From assembly GCA_030715195.1 (NCBI GenBank), contig JAUYVI010000003.1, positions 276,960 through 340,959 on the forward strand: a DNA stretch of 64,000 nucleotides, read 5' to 3'. The notes under the pieces are model-generated. The model was not told the DNA's origin, made no database searches, and saw only the letters and a list, made by a program, of their open reading frames with translations. The stretch is from Dongia sedimenti (lineage in GTDB: Bacteria > Pseudomonadota > Alphaproteobacteria > Dongiales > Dongiaceae). Of this stretch, positions 44,195 to 55,023 are shown one piece after another; within the stretch, counting starts at the first letter, position 1; each line of letters begins with the position of its first letter. The translations under genes and the position numbers were made by a program.

Positions 44195-44484
44195 GGGCAG
44201 GATCCGAATCTGGTGCACATCCGAATGCGGTGTCTCAACGAAATGTGCGCAGGCACTTTGCGTTCCCAGTGAATTGCATTCAGACGTCCGTCGAATTCCC
44301 ACACGCGCTATGGTGGTTTCGGTTTGATGACGCCGATTTCCCCCCAAGGGATGAACCCGCCGAAGCATGACGACCGTCACTCTTGCTGCAGTGCACTTTG
44401 CCAAGCGCACCGCAAGTCGTATGATGGTCGCAGCCGATGGGCGATTCCAGACGCCCTCCCAGAATCGGCGAAGGAGGCTTCGTC

Positions 44485-44619
44485 ATGCTGAACGTCTCGA
44501 CCTGCAACGCGGCTTTGGCCGTGCTCATTGTCCTCGCCGCGCTCGGCCCGGCGATTGTCGACGTCGCCCGCTTGGCGAAATGCGCCTTCGTGCCCTGCCG
44601 AAACAAAGGGCAGGCCTGA
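44485..44619 (+). CDS. Very small membrane protein
   Basis: A 44-residue open frame with an excellent ribosome site (AAGGAGG, 8 nt before the ATG) and one hydrophobic helix (ALAVLIVLAALGPAIVDVA) followed by two Cys in a basic tail (KCAFVPCRNKG). Too short for family assignment; the strong initiation signal argues that it is translated. Confidence 0.45.
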   Translation: MLNVSTCNAALAVLIVLAALGPAIVDVARLAKCAFVPCRNKGQA

Positions 44620-44629
44620 GCCTGCCCGC

Positions 44630-47600
44630 TTAGGAGACGGCTTCGATTTCCTTCCGCCGCTTCTCGCGCTTAACCTCGCGGTGGTCGGTCGCGAGCAGGG
44701 TGTAGAAGGTCGGCAGCACGAACAGCGTGAACAGCGTGCCGATCGACATGCCGCTGACGATTACGATGCCGATCGAGAAGCGGCTGGCAGCACCCGCGCC
44801 TGAGGCGATCAGCAGCGGCACCAGGCCCACCACCATCGCCGCCGTGGTCATCAGGATCGGGCGGAGGCGCACCGCGGCGGCTTCGACGATGGCGCTGCGC
44901 TTGTCGAGATTGCGGTGGCGCTGCAGCTCGTTGGCGAACTCGGTCATCAGAATTCCGTGCTTGCTGATCAGCCCGACCAGCGTCACCAGCCCGACCTGGG
45001 TGTAGATGTTGAGCGTCTGCACCCCGAAATAGAGCGGGATCAGCGCGCCGCAGATCGCAAGGGGCACCGAGACCAGGATCACGATCGGATCGCGCAGGCT
45101 CTCGAACTGCGCTGCCAGCACCAGGTAGATCACCACGATGGCGAAGACCAGGGTGATCATCAGCTGATTGCCCTCGGTCACGTATTGCCGGGATTCCGAG
45201 AGGAAGTCGCGGTGATAGGCGGCGGGCAGCACTTCGTCCGCGGTCTTGTTCAGGAAATCGACCGCCTGGCCCATGGTGACGCCCGGCATCGGCACCGCCG
45301 AGAAGGTCGCCGAGTTCAGCTGGTTGTAATGGGTGAGGGCGTTGGGATCGACCGCGCTGGAGACCGAGACCACGGTCGAGAGCGGCACCAGGTTGCCGCT
45401 GGTGGTGCGCACGTAGTATTGCGTCAGGCGCTCCGCGGTCAGGCGATCGTCGCGCGGCACTTGCGGAATCACCTCGTAGGACCGGCCGTTCAGGTTGAAG
45501 CGGTTGATATAGTTGCCGCCGACCATCAGCGCCAAGGTGTCGCCGATCATCGACATGCTGATGCCGAGATCGCTGGCCTTCGAGCGGTCGATGTTCACCC
45601 GGGTCACCGGCGAGTTGTAGTTGAGGTCGCTGTCCACCACGATGAACATGCCGCTTTCGCGCGCCTTGGCCTTGATGGTCTCCATGTTCTTGAAGATCTC
45701 GGGGAATTCGTCGGGCGCCGAGATCACCATGGAGACCGGCAGGCCGCCGGTGCCGCCGGGGAGCGGCGGCAGGTTGAAGGCGAAGACCTGCATGCCGGTG
45801 ATGTTGTTGAGCTTGGCCTGAACGTCCGGCAGCAGTTCTTCGATCGAGCGCGTGCGCTCGTCCCAGTCCTTGGTGATCATGCCGGAGATCGAGGAGTTCA
45901 ATCCCTGGAACCCATTGACGATGAAGCGGCCGGTCGTCTCCGGATAGGAGGCATAGGTCTTGTCGAGCTGCTCGCTGAAGATCTTGGTGTAATCGAGGTT
46001 GGAGTATTGCGGTCCCTTGCCCAAGGCGAAGATGACGCCCTGGTCTTCGTTGGGCGCCAGCTCCGAATTGGTGTGCAGGAACAGGAAGCCGAGCAGGGCC
46101 ATGATGGTGAAGCCGAACACCACGATCGCCGGCCGGTAGTTCAGGGTCGAGCCCAGCATGCGGGCATAGACATTGGTCACGGCGCCGAAGCTGCGGTCGA
46201 TCAGGCGCGGGAACCAGCCGCTGCTCATTTCGTGATTGAGCAGCAGCGAGCACATCATCGGCGAGAGCGTCAATGCCACGATGCCGGAGATGATGACCGT
46301 GCCGGCGAGCGTGAAGGCGAACTCGCGGAACAGGGTGCCGGTCAGGCCGGAGAGGAAGCCGATCGGCGCATAGACCGCGGCCAGCGTGATGGTCATGGCG
46401 ATCACCGGCCCGGCGATCTCGCGGGCGCCCAACAAGGAGGCCTGGATCGGCGAGAGGCCTTCCTCGATATGGCGGTGGATGTTCTCCACGACCACGATCG
46501 CGTCATCGACGACCAGGCCGATCGCCAGCACCATGGCGAGCAGGGTCAGCAGGTTGATGCTGAAGCCGAGCGCGAGCATGATGATGCCGGCGCCGATCAG
46601 CGAGAGCGGGATGGTGACCACCGGGATCAGCACCGAGCGGATCGAGCCCAGGAACAGGAAGATCACCACGATCACGATGCCGATGGCCTCGGCCAAGGTC
46701 ACTTCGACTTCGCGGATCGAGGAGGTGATGAACTTGGTCGAGTCATAGGCGATGCCCATCTTGACCGTCGGCGGCAGGCTGCGCTCCAGGTCGGGCACCA
46801 TCTTGCGGATATCGGCGACGATGTTCAGCGGATTGCCCGCCGGGGTCGGCTGGACCCCGATGAAGACCGCGTGCTGGCCGTTCATCAGCACGTTGGAGTT
46901 ATAGGACTGGGCCGAGAGATCGACCGTGCCGATGTCCTGCAGGCGGATCAGCGTCCCGCCGTTAGCCTTCACCACCATCTGGCGGAACTCGTCCAGCGAC
47001 TTCAGGTCGGTGTTCGCGGTGATGTTGGAGACGGTGAAGAAGCCCTTGGTCTGGCCCGGCGCCGATTGGAAGTTGTTGGTCTGAATCGCGGTCGAGACGT
47101 CGGAGGCGGTGACGCCGAGCGATGTCATGCGCGCGGGATCCAGCCATAGCCGCATCGCGAAGGTCTGACCGCCGAGGATCTCCGCCGAGGCGACGCCGTC
47201 GACGGTGGAGAGCAGCGGCTGCACCACGCGCGAGAGATGGTCGGTGATCGCCGCCTCGTTCAGCTGGTCCGAGGCGAAGCCGATATACATGATGGCGGTC
47301 GTCTCGCCGGTCTGCTTGGTGATGACCGGGTCGTTCGATTCCTGCGGGATCAGGTATTTGACCTGCTGCACCTTGGCCATGACGTCGGTCATGGCCTTGT
47401 TCGGATCGAAGTTGAGCTTGATATAGGCCTGGATCTGGCTGGTCCCCTGGGTCGAGGACGAGGTCATGTAGTCGATGCCCTCTGCGCTCGCCACCGCCTG
47501 CTCGATCGGCTGGGAGATGAAGCCCTGCATCAGGTCCGGCGAGGCGCCGGGATAGGAGGTCGCGACCGTGATGACCGTGTTCTGCAGCTCCGGATACTGG

Positions 47601-47704
47601 CGGATCGGCAGATCGAAGAAGGCGCGCCCGCCGATCAGCAGGATCAGCAGGCTGACCACGGTGGCGAGCACCGGCCGGCGGATGAAGAGGTCGGTGAACC
47701 GCAT
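44630..47704 (-). CDS. RND efflux transporter, HAE1 permease
   Basis: A 1024-residue inner-membrane pump of the hydrophobe/amphiphile efflux family (AcrB/MexB/OqxB-like). It has the N-terminal helix after FTDLFIRRPVLATVVSL, the large periplasmic loops, and a conserved block with GLVVDDAIVVVENIHRHIEEG that contains the two proton-relay Asp residues of transmembrane helix 4. It uses the proton gradient to expel drugs or lipophilic compounds together with the adaptor encoded 4 nt upstream and an outer-membrane channel that is not in the window. Confidence 0.93.
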   Translation of the reverse strand: MRFTDLFIRRPVLATVVSLLILLIGGRAFFDLPIRQYPELQNTVITVATSYPGASPDLMQGFISQPIEQAVASAEGIDYMTSSSTQGTSQIQAYIKLNFDPNKAMTDVMAKVQQVKYLIPQESNDPVITKQTGETTAIMYIGFASDQLNEAAITDHLSRVVQPLLSTVDGVASAEILGGQTFAMRLWLDPARMTSLGVTASDVSTAIQTNNFQSAPGQTKGFFTVSNITANTDLKSLDEFRQMVVKANGGTLIRLQDIGTVDLSAQSYNSNVLMNGQHAVFIGVQPTPAGNPLNIVADIRKMVPDLERSLPPTVKMGIAYDSTKFITSSIREVEVTLAEAIGIVIVVIFLFLGSIRSVLIPVVTIPLSLIGAGIIMLALGFSINLLTLLAMVLAIGLVVDDAIVVVENIHRHIEEGLSPIQASLLGAREIAGPVIAMTITLAAVYAPIGFLSGLTGTLFREFAFTLAGTVIISGIVALTLSPMMCSLLLNHEMSSGWFPRLIDRSFGAVTNVYARMLGSTLNYRPAIVVFGFTIMALLGFLFLHTNSELAPNEDQGVIFALGKGPQYSNLDYTKIFSEQLDKTYASYPETTGRFIVNGFQGLNSSISGMITKDWDERTRSIEELLPDVQAKLNNITGMQVFAFNLPPLPGGTGGLPVSMVISAPDEFPEIFKNMETIKAKARESGMFIVVDSDLNYNSPVTRVNIDRSKASDLGISMSMIGDTLALMVGGNYINRFNLNGRSYEVIPQVPRDDRLTAERLTQYYVRTTSGNLVPLSTVVSVSSAVDPNALTHYNQLNSATFSAVPMPGVTMGQAVDFLNKTADEVLPAAYHRDFLSESRQYVTEGNQLMITLVFAIVVIYLVLAAQFESLRDPIVILVSVPLAICGALIPLYFGVQTLNIYTQVGLVTLVGLISKHGILMTEFANELQRHRNLDKRSAIVEAAAVRLRPILMTTAAMVVGLVPLLIASGAGAASRFSIGIVIVSGMSIGTLFTLFVLPTFYTLLATDHREVKREKRRKEIEAVS

Positions 47705-47708
47705 GGCT

Positions 47709-48965
47709 CTATTCCACCGGCATCGTTTCGGGATTCTCCAGGCTGCGATCCTGCGAGATCGTGACCGCCGCGCCGTTGTGCAGCTTCAACTGGCCGCCGA
47801 CCACCACGACATCGCCCGGCGCGACGCCCTTCACGATCCCGACCTTGCCGTTGTTGTGCGCGCCGGGCGTCACGAAGACCTGCTCGACCGTGTATTGCGG
47901 CTTGCCGTCCTTGTCCTTCTCTTTCCCTTCTCGCAGGATGAAGACGGAATCGCCATAGACCGTGTAATCGATGGCGGTCTCCGGGATGGTCACCACGTCG
48001 GGCACCGGTGGCAGCACCACCGCGACGCGGCCGTACATGCCGGGCTGCAACAGGTGATCCGGATTGGGCAGCGTCGCGCGGAGCATCACCGCCCGCATAT
48101 TGGGATCGACCTGGGGATCGATGGTGGCGAGCGTGGCCTTGAAGACGCGATCCGGATAGGCATCGAGCCGCACCTCGACCTCTTGGCCGAGGGTGAGTTC
48201 GGCGCGATTCTGCTCCGGCAGGCTGAAGTCGATGTAGAGGTTGTCGAGATCGGTCAGCGTCACCACGGCCGTGCCGGCGCTCAGGTATTGGCCGAGATTG
48301 ATCTGGCGGATGCCGAGCTGCCCGTCGAACGGCGCCTTGATCTGCTTGTACTCGATCGTCGCCTGCGAGCGCTGGATGCCGGCATTGGCCTGGTCGAGCT
48401 GGCTCCTCAGGTCGTCGATCGAGGCCTTGGTGCTGAACTGGTTCTGCGCCAACTTCTGCTGCCGCCCGAGATTGGCCGTCGCCAGCCGCGCCTGGGCCTG
48501 ATAGGTGGCGATATCGGCGCGCTCGGTCGCGTCGTCGAGCTGGACCAGGACGTCGCCGGCTTTCACGCTCAGACCGGATTCGAACTTGACCGCCGTGACC
48601 CGGCCCGACACTTCCGGCGCGATCGTCACCTGATGCACCGCGGTCAGCGTGCCGATGCTCTCGAACCGCCGGGGCATGGATTGGGTCGCCGCCTTGTAGA
48701 CTTCGACGGCTGTGGGCGGCTGGGTCGCGGTGGCGAAATACTGCGCGATCATCTTCTGCTTGAACTGCTCGAAGGCCCAGAAGCCACCCAGCAACACCGC
48801 GCAGAGGATCAGGATCACCAGGAACCAGAAAACGCGCCGCCGCCGGCTCGGCGTGCGAAGGGGCGGGCGGATGTGCTCGCTCATGTCGGGCGCGCTCAGA
48901 GGTGCGCCCGGTTTCGAAGCCCCCGGCCTGTCGGAATTGGGGCTGCCCGGTTGAACCGTGTCCAT
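47709..48965 (-). CDS. RND efflux periplasmic adaptor subunit
   Basis: A 418-residue HlyD/AcrA-type membrane-fusion protein: cytoplasmic tail, one transmembrane helix (FWFLVILILCAVLLGGFWAF), lipoyl half-motifs (VSGRVTAVKFESGLSVKAGD and IKAPFDGQLGIRQINLGQYL) flanking a coiled-coil hairpin, then beta-barrel and membrane-proximal domains. It links the RND pump to an outer-membrane channel. The ATG at 48965 has an AGGA ribosome site; another ATG at 48884 is possible. Confidence 0.9.
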   Translation of the reverse strand: MDTVQPGSPNSDRPGASKPGAPLSAPDMSEHIRPPLRTPSRRRRVFWFLVILILCAVLLGGFWAFEQFKQKMIAQYFATATQPPTAVEVYKAATQSMPRRFESIGTLTAVHQVTIAPEVSGRVTAVKFESGLSVKAGDVLVQLDDATERADIATYQAQARLATANLGRQQKLAQNQFSTKASIDDLRSQLDQANAGIQRSQATIEYKQIKAPFDGQLGIRQINLGQYLSAGTAVVTLTDLDNLYIDFSLPEQNRAELTLGQEVEVRLDAYPDRVFKATLATIDPQVDPNMRAVMLRATLPNPDHLLQPGMYGRVAVVLPPVPDVVTIPETAIDYTVYGDSVFILREGKEKDKDGKPQYTVEQVFVTPGAHNNGKVGIVKGVAPGDVVVVGGQLKLHNGAAVTISQDRSLENPETMPVE

Positions 48966-49276
48966 GAGAATTCCTGATCCACCATCTATGCCGGCGTCTG
49001 TCGGCCGGCCTCTCCCAGTACGACGATCGACCCCCCGACGGATCGACAGAAGCCGGTACCAAACAAGCGCCCCGCGCACCGGTTGCAGAGGAACCCGCGG
49101 GCCTAAGCCATTTGCGCCGCAGGCGGCGGTAAACTAGTCGGTTCAATGAGCCTGTAAAGTAGATTGCCGGTGAACGGCATCGCCCGCCTGTGGTCGCCCA
49201 GGCGGGCATTGCGGAAGATCCCGCATATAATAGTGTGAGAGTCCTCCGCCGCCGTGGGAGTCGACAACCGGGCGGG
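48966..49276. other. Intergenic region, no gene seen
   Basis: This 311-bp stretch lies upstream of the efflux operon and after the RraA-like gene, both leftward. It should hold the efflux promoter. I see no adjacent regulator gene, no clear operator palindrome and no RNA gene. Confidence 0.45.
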
Positions 49277-49942
49277 CTAGCCGCGCTGCGCGGGCTGGAT
49301 GCCGAAGGTCTCCACCACGGAACCGCCGGCGGCGAGGCGGTCGATCCAGGCGGCCTCGCGGGCGAGCCGGGACTCGGCATCGCGAATGCGGCCGCGCACG
49401 GTTTCCGGCGAAAGCGCCACCAGGCCGTCATCGTCCCCGATCACCAGATCACCCGGGGTCACGCGACGCCCGCCGACCATGACCGGCGCGTTGATCGTCC
49501 CGTGCTCGGCCGAGCTCGGTCCGCGCGGGGTGATCCATCGGGAGAACACGGCGAAATCCGACCAGCCGCTCAGCGTGACGACGTCGCGCACGGCACCATC
49601 GCAGACCACGCCGGCAGCGCCGCGGTGGCGGAGATGGCCGCTGAGGATATCGCCGATCATGGCGGTCGCGGCGTCGCCGCCGGCGGCGATCACCAGGACC
49701 TGGCCGCGGCCGACATGTTCCAGCGCATGCACCACGGCGCCGAAATCCGGCGGCGTGCAGGAAACCGTGACCGCGCGGCCGAACAGCCGCGGCTGCCTGC
49801 CCGGCGGATTCAGCGGCCGGATGGCGGGATCGATCTGGCTTTCCGGCGAAAGATCGACCGCAACCGCCACCGGGACGGTGCGCCAGGGATCGATGTCGCT
49901 GAAGCCGAGGCCGGGCGCGGCGGGATGAATGGTGACGGTCAT
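49277..49942 (-). CDS. RraA/HMG-aldolase-like family protein
   Basis: A 221-residue protein of the RraA-like superfamily, which includes 4-hydroxy-4-methyl-2-oxoglutarate aldolases and the RNase E inhibitor RraA. Family blocks are GRAVTVSCTPPDFGAVVHAL, a glycine-rich AAGGDAATAMIGDILSGHL, GVVCDGAVRD with the conserved Arg-Asp pair, and DLVIGDDDGLVAL. The DG..RD motif with upstream G-rich loop favours a metal-dependent aldolase or decarboxylase. The ATG at 49942 lies 2 nt after the aminotransferase stop, so the two probably act in one pathway. Confidence 0.85.
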   Translation of the reverse strand: MTVTIHPAAPGLGFSDIDPWRTVPVAVAVDLSPESQIDPAIRPLNPPGRQPRLFGRAVTVSCTPPDFGAVVHALEHVGRGQVLVIAAGGDAATAMIGDILSGHLRHRGAAGVVCDGAVRDVVTLSGWSDFAVFSRWITPRGPSSAEHGTINAPVMVGGRRVTPGDLVIGDDDGLVALSPETVRGRIRDAESRLAREAAWIDRLAAGGSVVETFGIQPAQRG

Positions 49943-49944
49943 GC

Positions 49945-51180
49945 TCAGTTCCTGTTTGCTTGCATCGCCTGCACCGCCGTCGCGAGGCGGCGCACGCCCT
50001 CGCGGAGCTTTTCCGGTTCGTTGCGGGTGAAGTTGATCCGGATCGCCCGGCGGTTCTCTCCGCTCGCGTCGAAGACGCTGCTCGGCGTGACGCAGACGCC
50101 GGCCTCCATGGCACGCTTCAGCAACACGTCGGTGTCGAGTGCGGGATCGCGCGCGACCGCCCAGACGAACATGCCGCCGGTCGGAATCTCCCATTGGAAC
50201 CAGGCCGTCAGGTGTTCCGCCATGGCGGCGCAGAGGGCGTCGCGGCGGGCGCGATAGAGATCGATGACCGCGGGCTGGATCTGTTCGATCAACCCTGCCT
50301 CCAGGGCGCCGAGCGCGATCCGCTGGGTGACGCCGCTGGTGCACATGTCCGAGCCTTGCTTGGCCAGGGTCAGCGCTTCGATCATCGCCGGTGCCGCGAT
50401 GACCCAGCCGATGCGCAGGCCCGGGGCGATCTCCTTCGACAGGGTGCCCATGTAAAGCACCGGACCGTCATAGGGTGAACGGGGATACCTGCGCGCCGAG
50501 AGCTCGATCAGGCGCGGCAGCGGCCCGCCGTCGTAATGGAGCCCGCCATAGGGATCGTCCTCGACCAGCCAGGTGCCGGTGCGATGCGCGGCCTCGACCA
50601 AAGTCTCGCGCATCGGCGTCCCGACCAGGATGCCGGTGGGGTTGGAGAAGTTGGGGACGGTGTAGGCGAATTGCGCGCCGGCGAAGAGAGCGACCGGATC
50701 GAGATCGGGCGCGTCGAGCATCAGTTTGCGAAACCGCGGCAACCGCGGTCGCCAGGCATCCAGCGCGCCGAGATAGGTCGGAAACTGGCCGGCGATGATA
50801 CCGCCTTCCTCCAGCAGTACCTTGCCGACGAGGTCGAGACCCTGCATGCCGCTGGTCGTCACCAGCACGTTGTCGCGGGTGAGCTTGAGATCGGCCGTGC
50901 TGAAGCGTTGCGCCAAGGCATCGCGCAATTCCGGCAGGCCTTCGATCGGCCCGTAGCCGAGGGTGTCGCCGGGATGGTCTTCGATCGCGCGGCGGGCGAT
51001 CTCGGCGATGGCCTGCGCCGGAAAGGTCTCCGGCGCGGGCAGGCCGCCCGCCATGTTGATCAGGCCGGGAATGCGCCCCGCGGCCAGGAAGGTGTGCGTG
51101 ACATTGTTGGTCGTGCCGAGCCAACGGGCGAAGGCGGGACGAAGGCGGGAATCGGGAGACGCGTTTGGCGCCGCTGGAAG
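49945..51180 (-). CDS. PLP-dependent aminotransferase with unresolved start
   Basis: A fold-type I aminotransferase similar to 2-aminoadipate and MocR-type transferases (INMAGGLPAPETFP, TTSGMQGLDLV, PNFSNPTGILV, VEDDPYGGLHY, Schiff-base Lys in MGTLSKEIAPGLRIGW). Homology appears to begin around RPAFARWLGTTNNVTHTF, just after the tRNA-Asn 3' end, but no in-frame ATG, GTG or TTG exists between the tRNA (ends 51183) and an internal ATG at 51054 that would delete about 20 conserved residues. A TTG at 51243 lies within the tRNA. The coordinate 51180 is therefore only the first in-frame codon after the tRNA. It is followed 2 nt later by the RraA-like gene. Confidence 0.75.
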   Translation of the reverse strand, partial: LPAAPNASPDSRLRPAFARWLGTTNNVTHTFLAAGRIPGLINMAGGLPAPETFPAQAIAEIARRAIEDHPGDTLGYGPIEGLPELRDALAQRFSTADLKLTRDNVLVTTSGMQGLDLVGKVLLEEGGIIAGQFPTYLGALDAWRPRLPRFRKLMLDAPDLDPVALFAGAQFAYTVPNFSNPTGILVGTPMRETLVEAAHRTGTWLVEDDPYGGLHYDGGPLPRLIELSARRYPRSPYDGPVLYMGTLSKEIAPGLRIGWVIAAPAMIEALTLAKQGSDMCTSGVTQRIALGALEAGLIEQIQPAVIDLYRARRDALCAAMAEHLTAWFQWEIPTGGMFVWAVARDPALDTDVLLKRAMEAGVCVTPSSVFDASGENRRAIRINFTRNEPEKLREGVRRLATAVQAMQANRN

Positions 51181-51182
51181 AG

Positions 51183-51258
51183 TGGCTCCTCGGGTTGGAC
51201 TCGAACCAACGACCTGCGGATTAACAGTCCGACGCTCTACCAACTGAGCTACCGAGGA
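51183..51258 (-). tRNA. tRNA-Asn (anticodon GTT)
   Basis: A 76-nt cloverleaf on the minus strand: acceptor TCCTCGG/CCGAGGA with discriminator G and encoded CCA, D-arm AGCTCAGTTGGTAGAGC, anticodon loop CTGTTAA giving GTT, and T-arm GTTCGAGTCCAAC. All stems pair. It lies just upstream of the aminotransferase on the same strand. Confidence 0.97.
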
Positions 51259-51371
51259 TCAGCCATGCCGGGGTGGACTCCCCGGCGGCGCTGCTTATAG
51301 CAAAGCAGACCCGCCGCTGCAAACCCCTTAATCGCCGGGGTAGTCGGGGTTAACGTGCTGAATTTACGGAA

Positions 51372-52343
51372 TTATGCCGCGACCTTGGCGCCTCGACCAT
51401 AGAGCAGCAGCATGGCGACGATGACCGCGCCAAAGATCAGCTGGCGGTAGGCCTCCGGGATCTGCTCCACCGACAGGATCGATTGCAGCAGGGTGATCAG
51501 GATCACGCCGGCCACCGTGCCGAGATAGGTGCCGCGCCCGCCGAGGATCGAGGTGCCGCCGAGCACCACCGCGGCGATCGAGGGCAGGAGGTAAGGATCG
51601 CCCATGCCCTGGTAGGCCTTGGTCGAATAGCCGGCCAGCAGCGCGCCGGCAAAGGCGGCCAGGGCGCCGGAGATTCCGAACACCGCCAGCACGACGCGCT
51701 GGGTGCGGATGCCGGAGAGATAGGCGGCGGTCTCGCGGTTGCCGATCGCATAGATGGCACGGCCGAAGACGGTCCGGCGCAACAGGAACACGGTGACGGC
51801 GCCGACGGCGATCCAGACCCAGACCGGGTTGGGAATGCCGAGGATCAACCGCCCGGTCGCAAGGTCGTGCATGCTCTCGGTCGCCATGTCCTGCGGCGCG
51901 AAGCCGCCGGTGCGGAGCACCATGAAGCCTTGCGCAACCGCATTGATGCCGAGGGTGAAGATCATCGAGGGGACCCGGAGATAGGCGACCCCGATCCCGT
52001 TGACCAGCCCGAACACCAACCCGCAGAGGACCCCGATCGGAATGGCAAAGGTGGCGCCCCAGGGTCCCCAGCCGACCGCGGCGGTCGACATCATGCCGCC
52101 GACGGTGATGATCCAGGGCACCGAGAGGTCGATCTGCCCGAGCAGAATGACCAGCATCATCCCGGTCGCGACCATCGCCAGGAACGAACCGACCTGCAAC
52201 TGCAGAAGCAGATAATCCGGCGAAAGGAAGTTCGGATTGCGCATGGCGCCGAACAGCAGCAACAGCACGATACACCCGAAAGCGGTCAGCACCGCGGGAT
52301 CGAGCCGGCGCAACACCGGAAGGGTGGCGAGGGGATTGGTCAT
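51372..52343 (-). CDS. Sugar ABC transporter permease, RbsC-type (second)
   Basis: A 323-residue permease with 8-10 transmembrane helices and the RbsC/BPD_transp_2 signatures (LLGQIDLSVPWIITVGGM, RVPSMIFTLGINAV, GGTSILGGRGTYLGTVAG). With the following permease it should form the channel of a ribose/xylose-class carbohydrate importer. It is the last gene of the leftward operon, 7 nt after its partner. Confidence 0.9.
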   Translation of the reverse strand: MTNPLATLPVLRRLDPAVLTAFGCIVLLLLFGAMRNPNFLSPDYLLLQLQVGSFLAMVATGMMLVILLGQIDLSVPWIITVGGMMSTAAVGWGPWGATFAIPIGVLCGLVFGLVNGIGVAYLRVPSMIFTLGINAVAQGFMVLRTGGFAPQDMATESMHDLATGRLILGIPNPVWVWIAVGAVTVFLLRRTVFGRAIYAIGNRETAAYLSGIRTQRVVLAVFGISGALAAFAGALLAGYSTKAYQGMGDPYLLPSIAAVVLGGTSILGGRGTYLGTVAGVILITLLQSILSVEQIPEAYRQLIFGAVIVAMLLLYGRGAKVAA

Positions 52344-52350
52344 AGCGGCA

Positions 52351-53357
52351 TCATCCGAAAAGATCGAGCCGGTTGCGGATGCGGATCAGGCGGAAGGAAC
52401 CGAGACAGACCGAGATCAGCAGGACGACACCGAGAAACAAAGGCTGCCAGAGCGGATCGAGGTCGAAGACGAAGAGGAGATCGCCGATGGTGCGGAAGAT
52501 CAGCGCGCCGAAAATGGCGCCGATCGCGCTGCCCCTTCCGCCGAACAGCGAGACGCCGCCCAGGACCACCGCGGCAATCGAGTTCAGCGTGTAGGTGTTC
52601 GCGTTGGTCAGCGACGCCTCGCCGGTATAGGTGACGAAGGTGATGAAGAGGCCGCCGATCGAAGCCAACAAGCCCCCCAAGGCATAGGCAATGAACTTGG
52701 CCCGCCGGATATGGAGGCCGGACATATAGGCGGCGGATTCCGAAGAGCCGACCGCATAGACCACGCGCCCCAGCATCGATTTGCGGAACGGAATCCAGAT
52801 CACCAGCACGACCACGAGCAGTGCCACCGCGCTGGCCGGAATGCCGCCGGGAAACTGATTGGTCAGGAAATCGGCGAGCGCCTCGTTGACGTCCCCGCCG
52901 GGTTGCTCGCGCAGGAGCAAGGCAATCCCATAGAAGGCGGCGCCGGTCGCGATCGTGGCGACGATCGGCTGCAGCCTGCCGTAGATCACGATCGCGCCGT
53001 TGAGCGCGCCGCAGGCGAGCCCGGCCGCGAGCACGCCGATAACGCCGAAAGTCGTCTGGATCGCCGAGCCGAGCACGATGTGCGAGGCGAGACAGTTGCA
53101 CAGGATGAAGATGAAGCCGACCGAGAGGTCGATGCCGGCGGTCAGCACGACGAAGGTCTGCGCCATCGCAACCAAGGCCAGCAACACACCCTTGTTGGCG
53201 GCGGTGGTGACGACATCCGCGCTGAAGCCGGCCGGATGGTTTGACGTGTAGATCGCGAACATCGCGATGAACACGGCGAGTGCCAGCAGGGTGCCGCGCT
53301 GCTCGCCGAACCAGTAGCGCCAGTCCCCGCCATGCCGCGCGGTGAGAGCCTGATCGG

Positions 53358-53361
<4 letters not shown>
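52351..53361 (-). CDS. Sugar ABC transporter permease, RbsC-type (first)
   Basis: A 336-residue permease related to the one that follows (TAGIDLSVGFIFILCNCLAS, LQPIVATIATGAAFYGIALL, GGVSLFGGRGSAIGAIFG). Two different RbsC-type permeases are less usual than a homodimer but are common in alphaproteobacterial importers of this class. It overlaps the ATPase gene by 4 nt. Confidence 0.9.
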
Positions 53362-54929
<1,568 letters not shown>

Positions 54930-54960
54930 CGCGTGCTTCTCAAATCATGCCGGTGACAAA

Positions 54961-54995
54961 CCGGCGCCGCCGGGGAGCATCCCCAACGGCGCCGG
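54961..54995 (-). terminator. Intra-operon hairpin after the binding-protein gene
   Basis: CCGGCGCCG and CGGCGCCGG with inner GGGGA/TCCCC pairs form a strong GC hairpin between the binding-protein stop (55024) and the ATPase start (54929). Followed on the minus strand only by TTTGTC, so likely a partial terminator or mRNA stabiliser that raises binding-protein levels over the rest. Confidence 0.55.
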
Positions 54996-55023
54996 GTTTC
55001 GTCAACGTCAAATCAGTCGGTCG

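Noticed and set aside
44915-47149. A 744-codon open frame on the plus strand opposite the RND pump
   Set aside because: Antisense to a clear full-length pump gene, with a composition (His, Asp, Arg, Gly) typical of reverse-frame artefacts in GC-rich genomes.
51183-51258. Start of the aminotransferase at the TTG in position 51243
   Set aside because: That codon lies in the D-loop of an intact tRNA-Asn gene and the first 20 residues are simply translated tRNA sequence.
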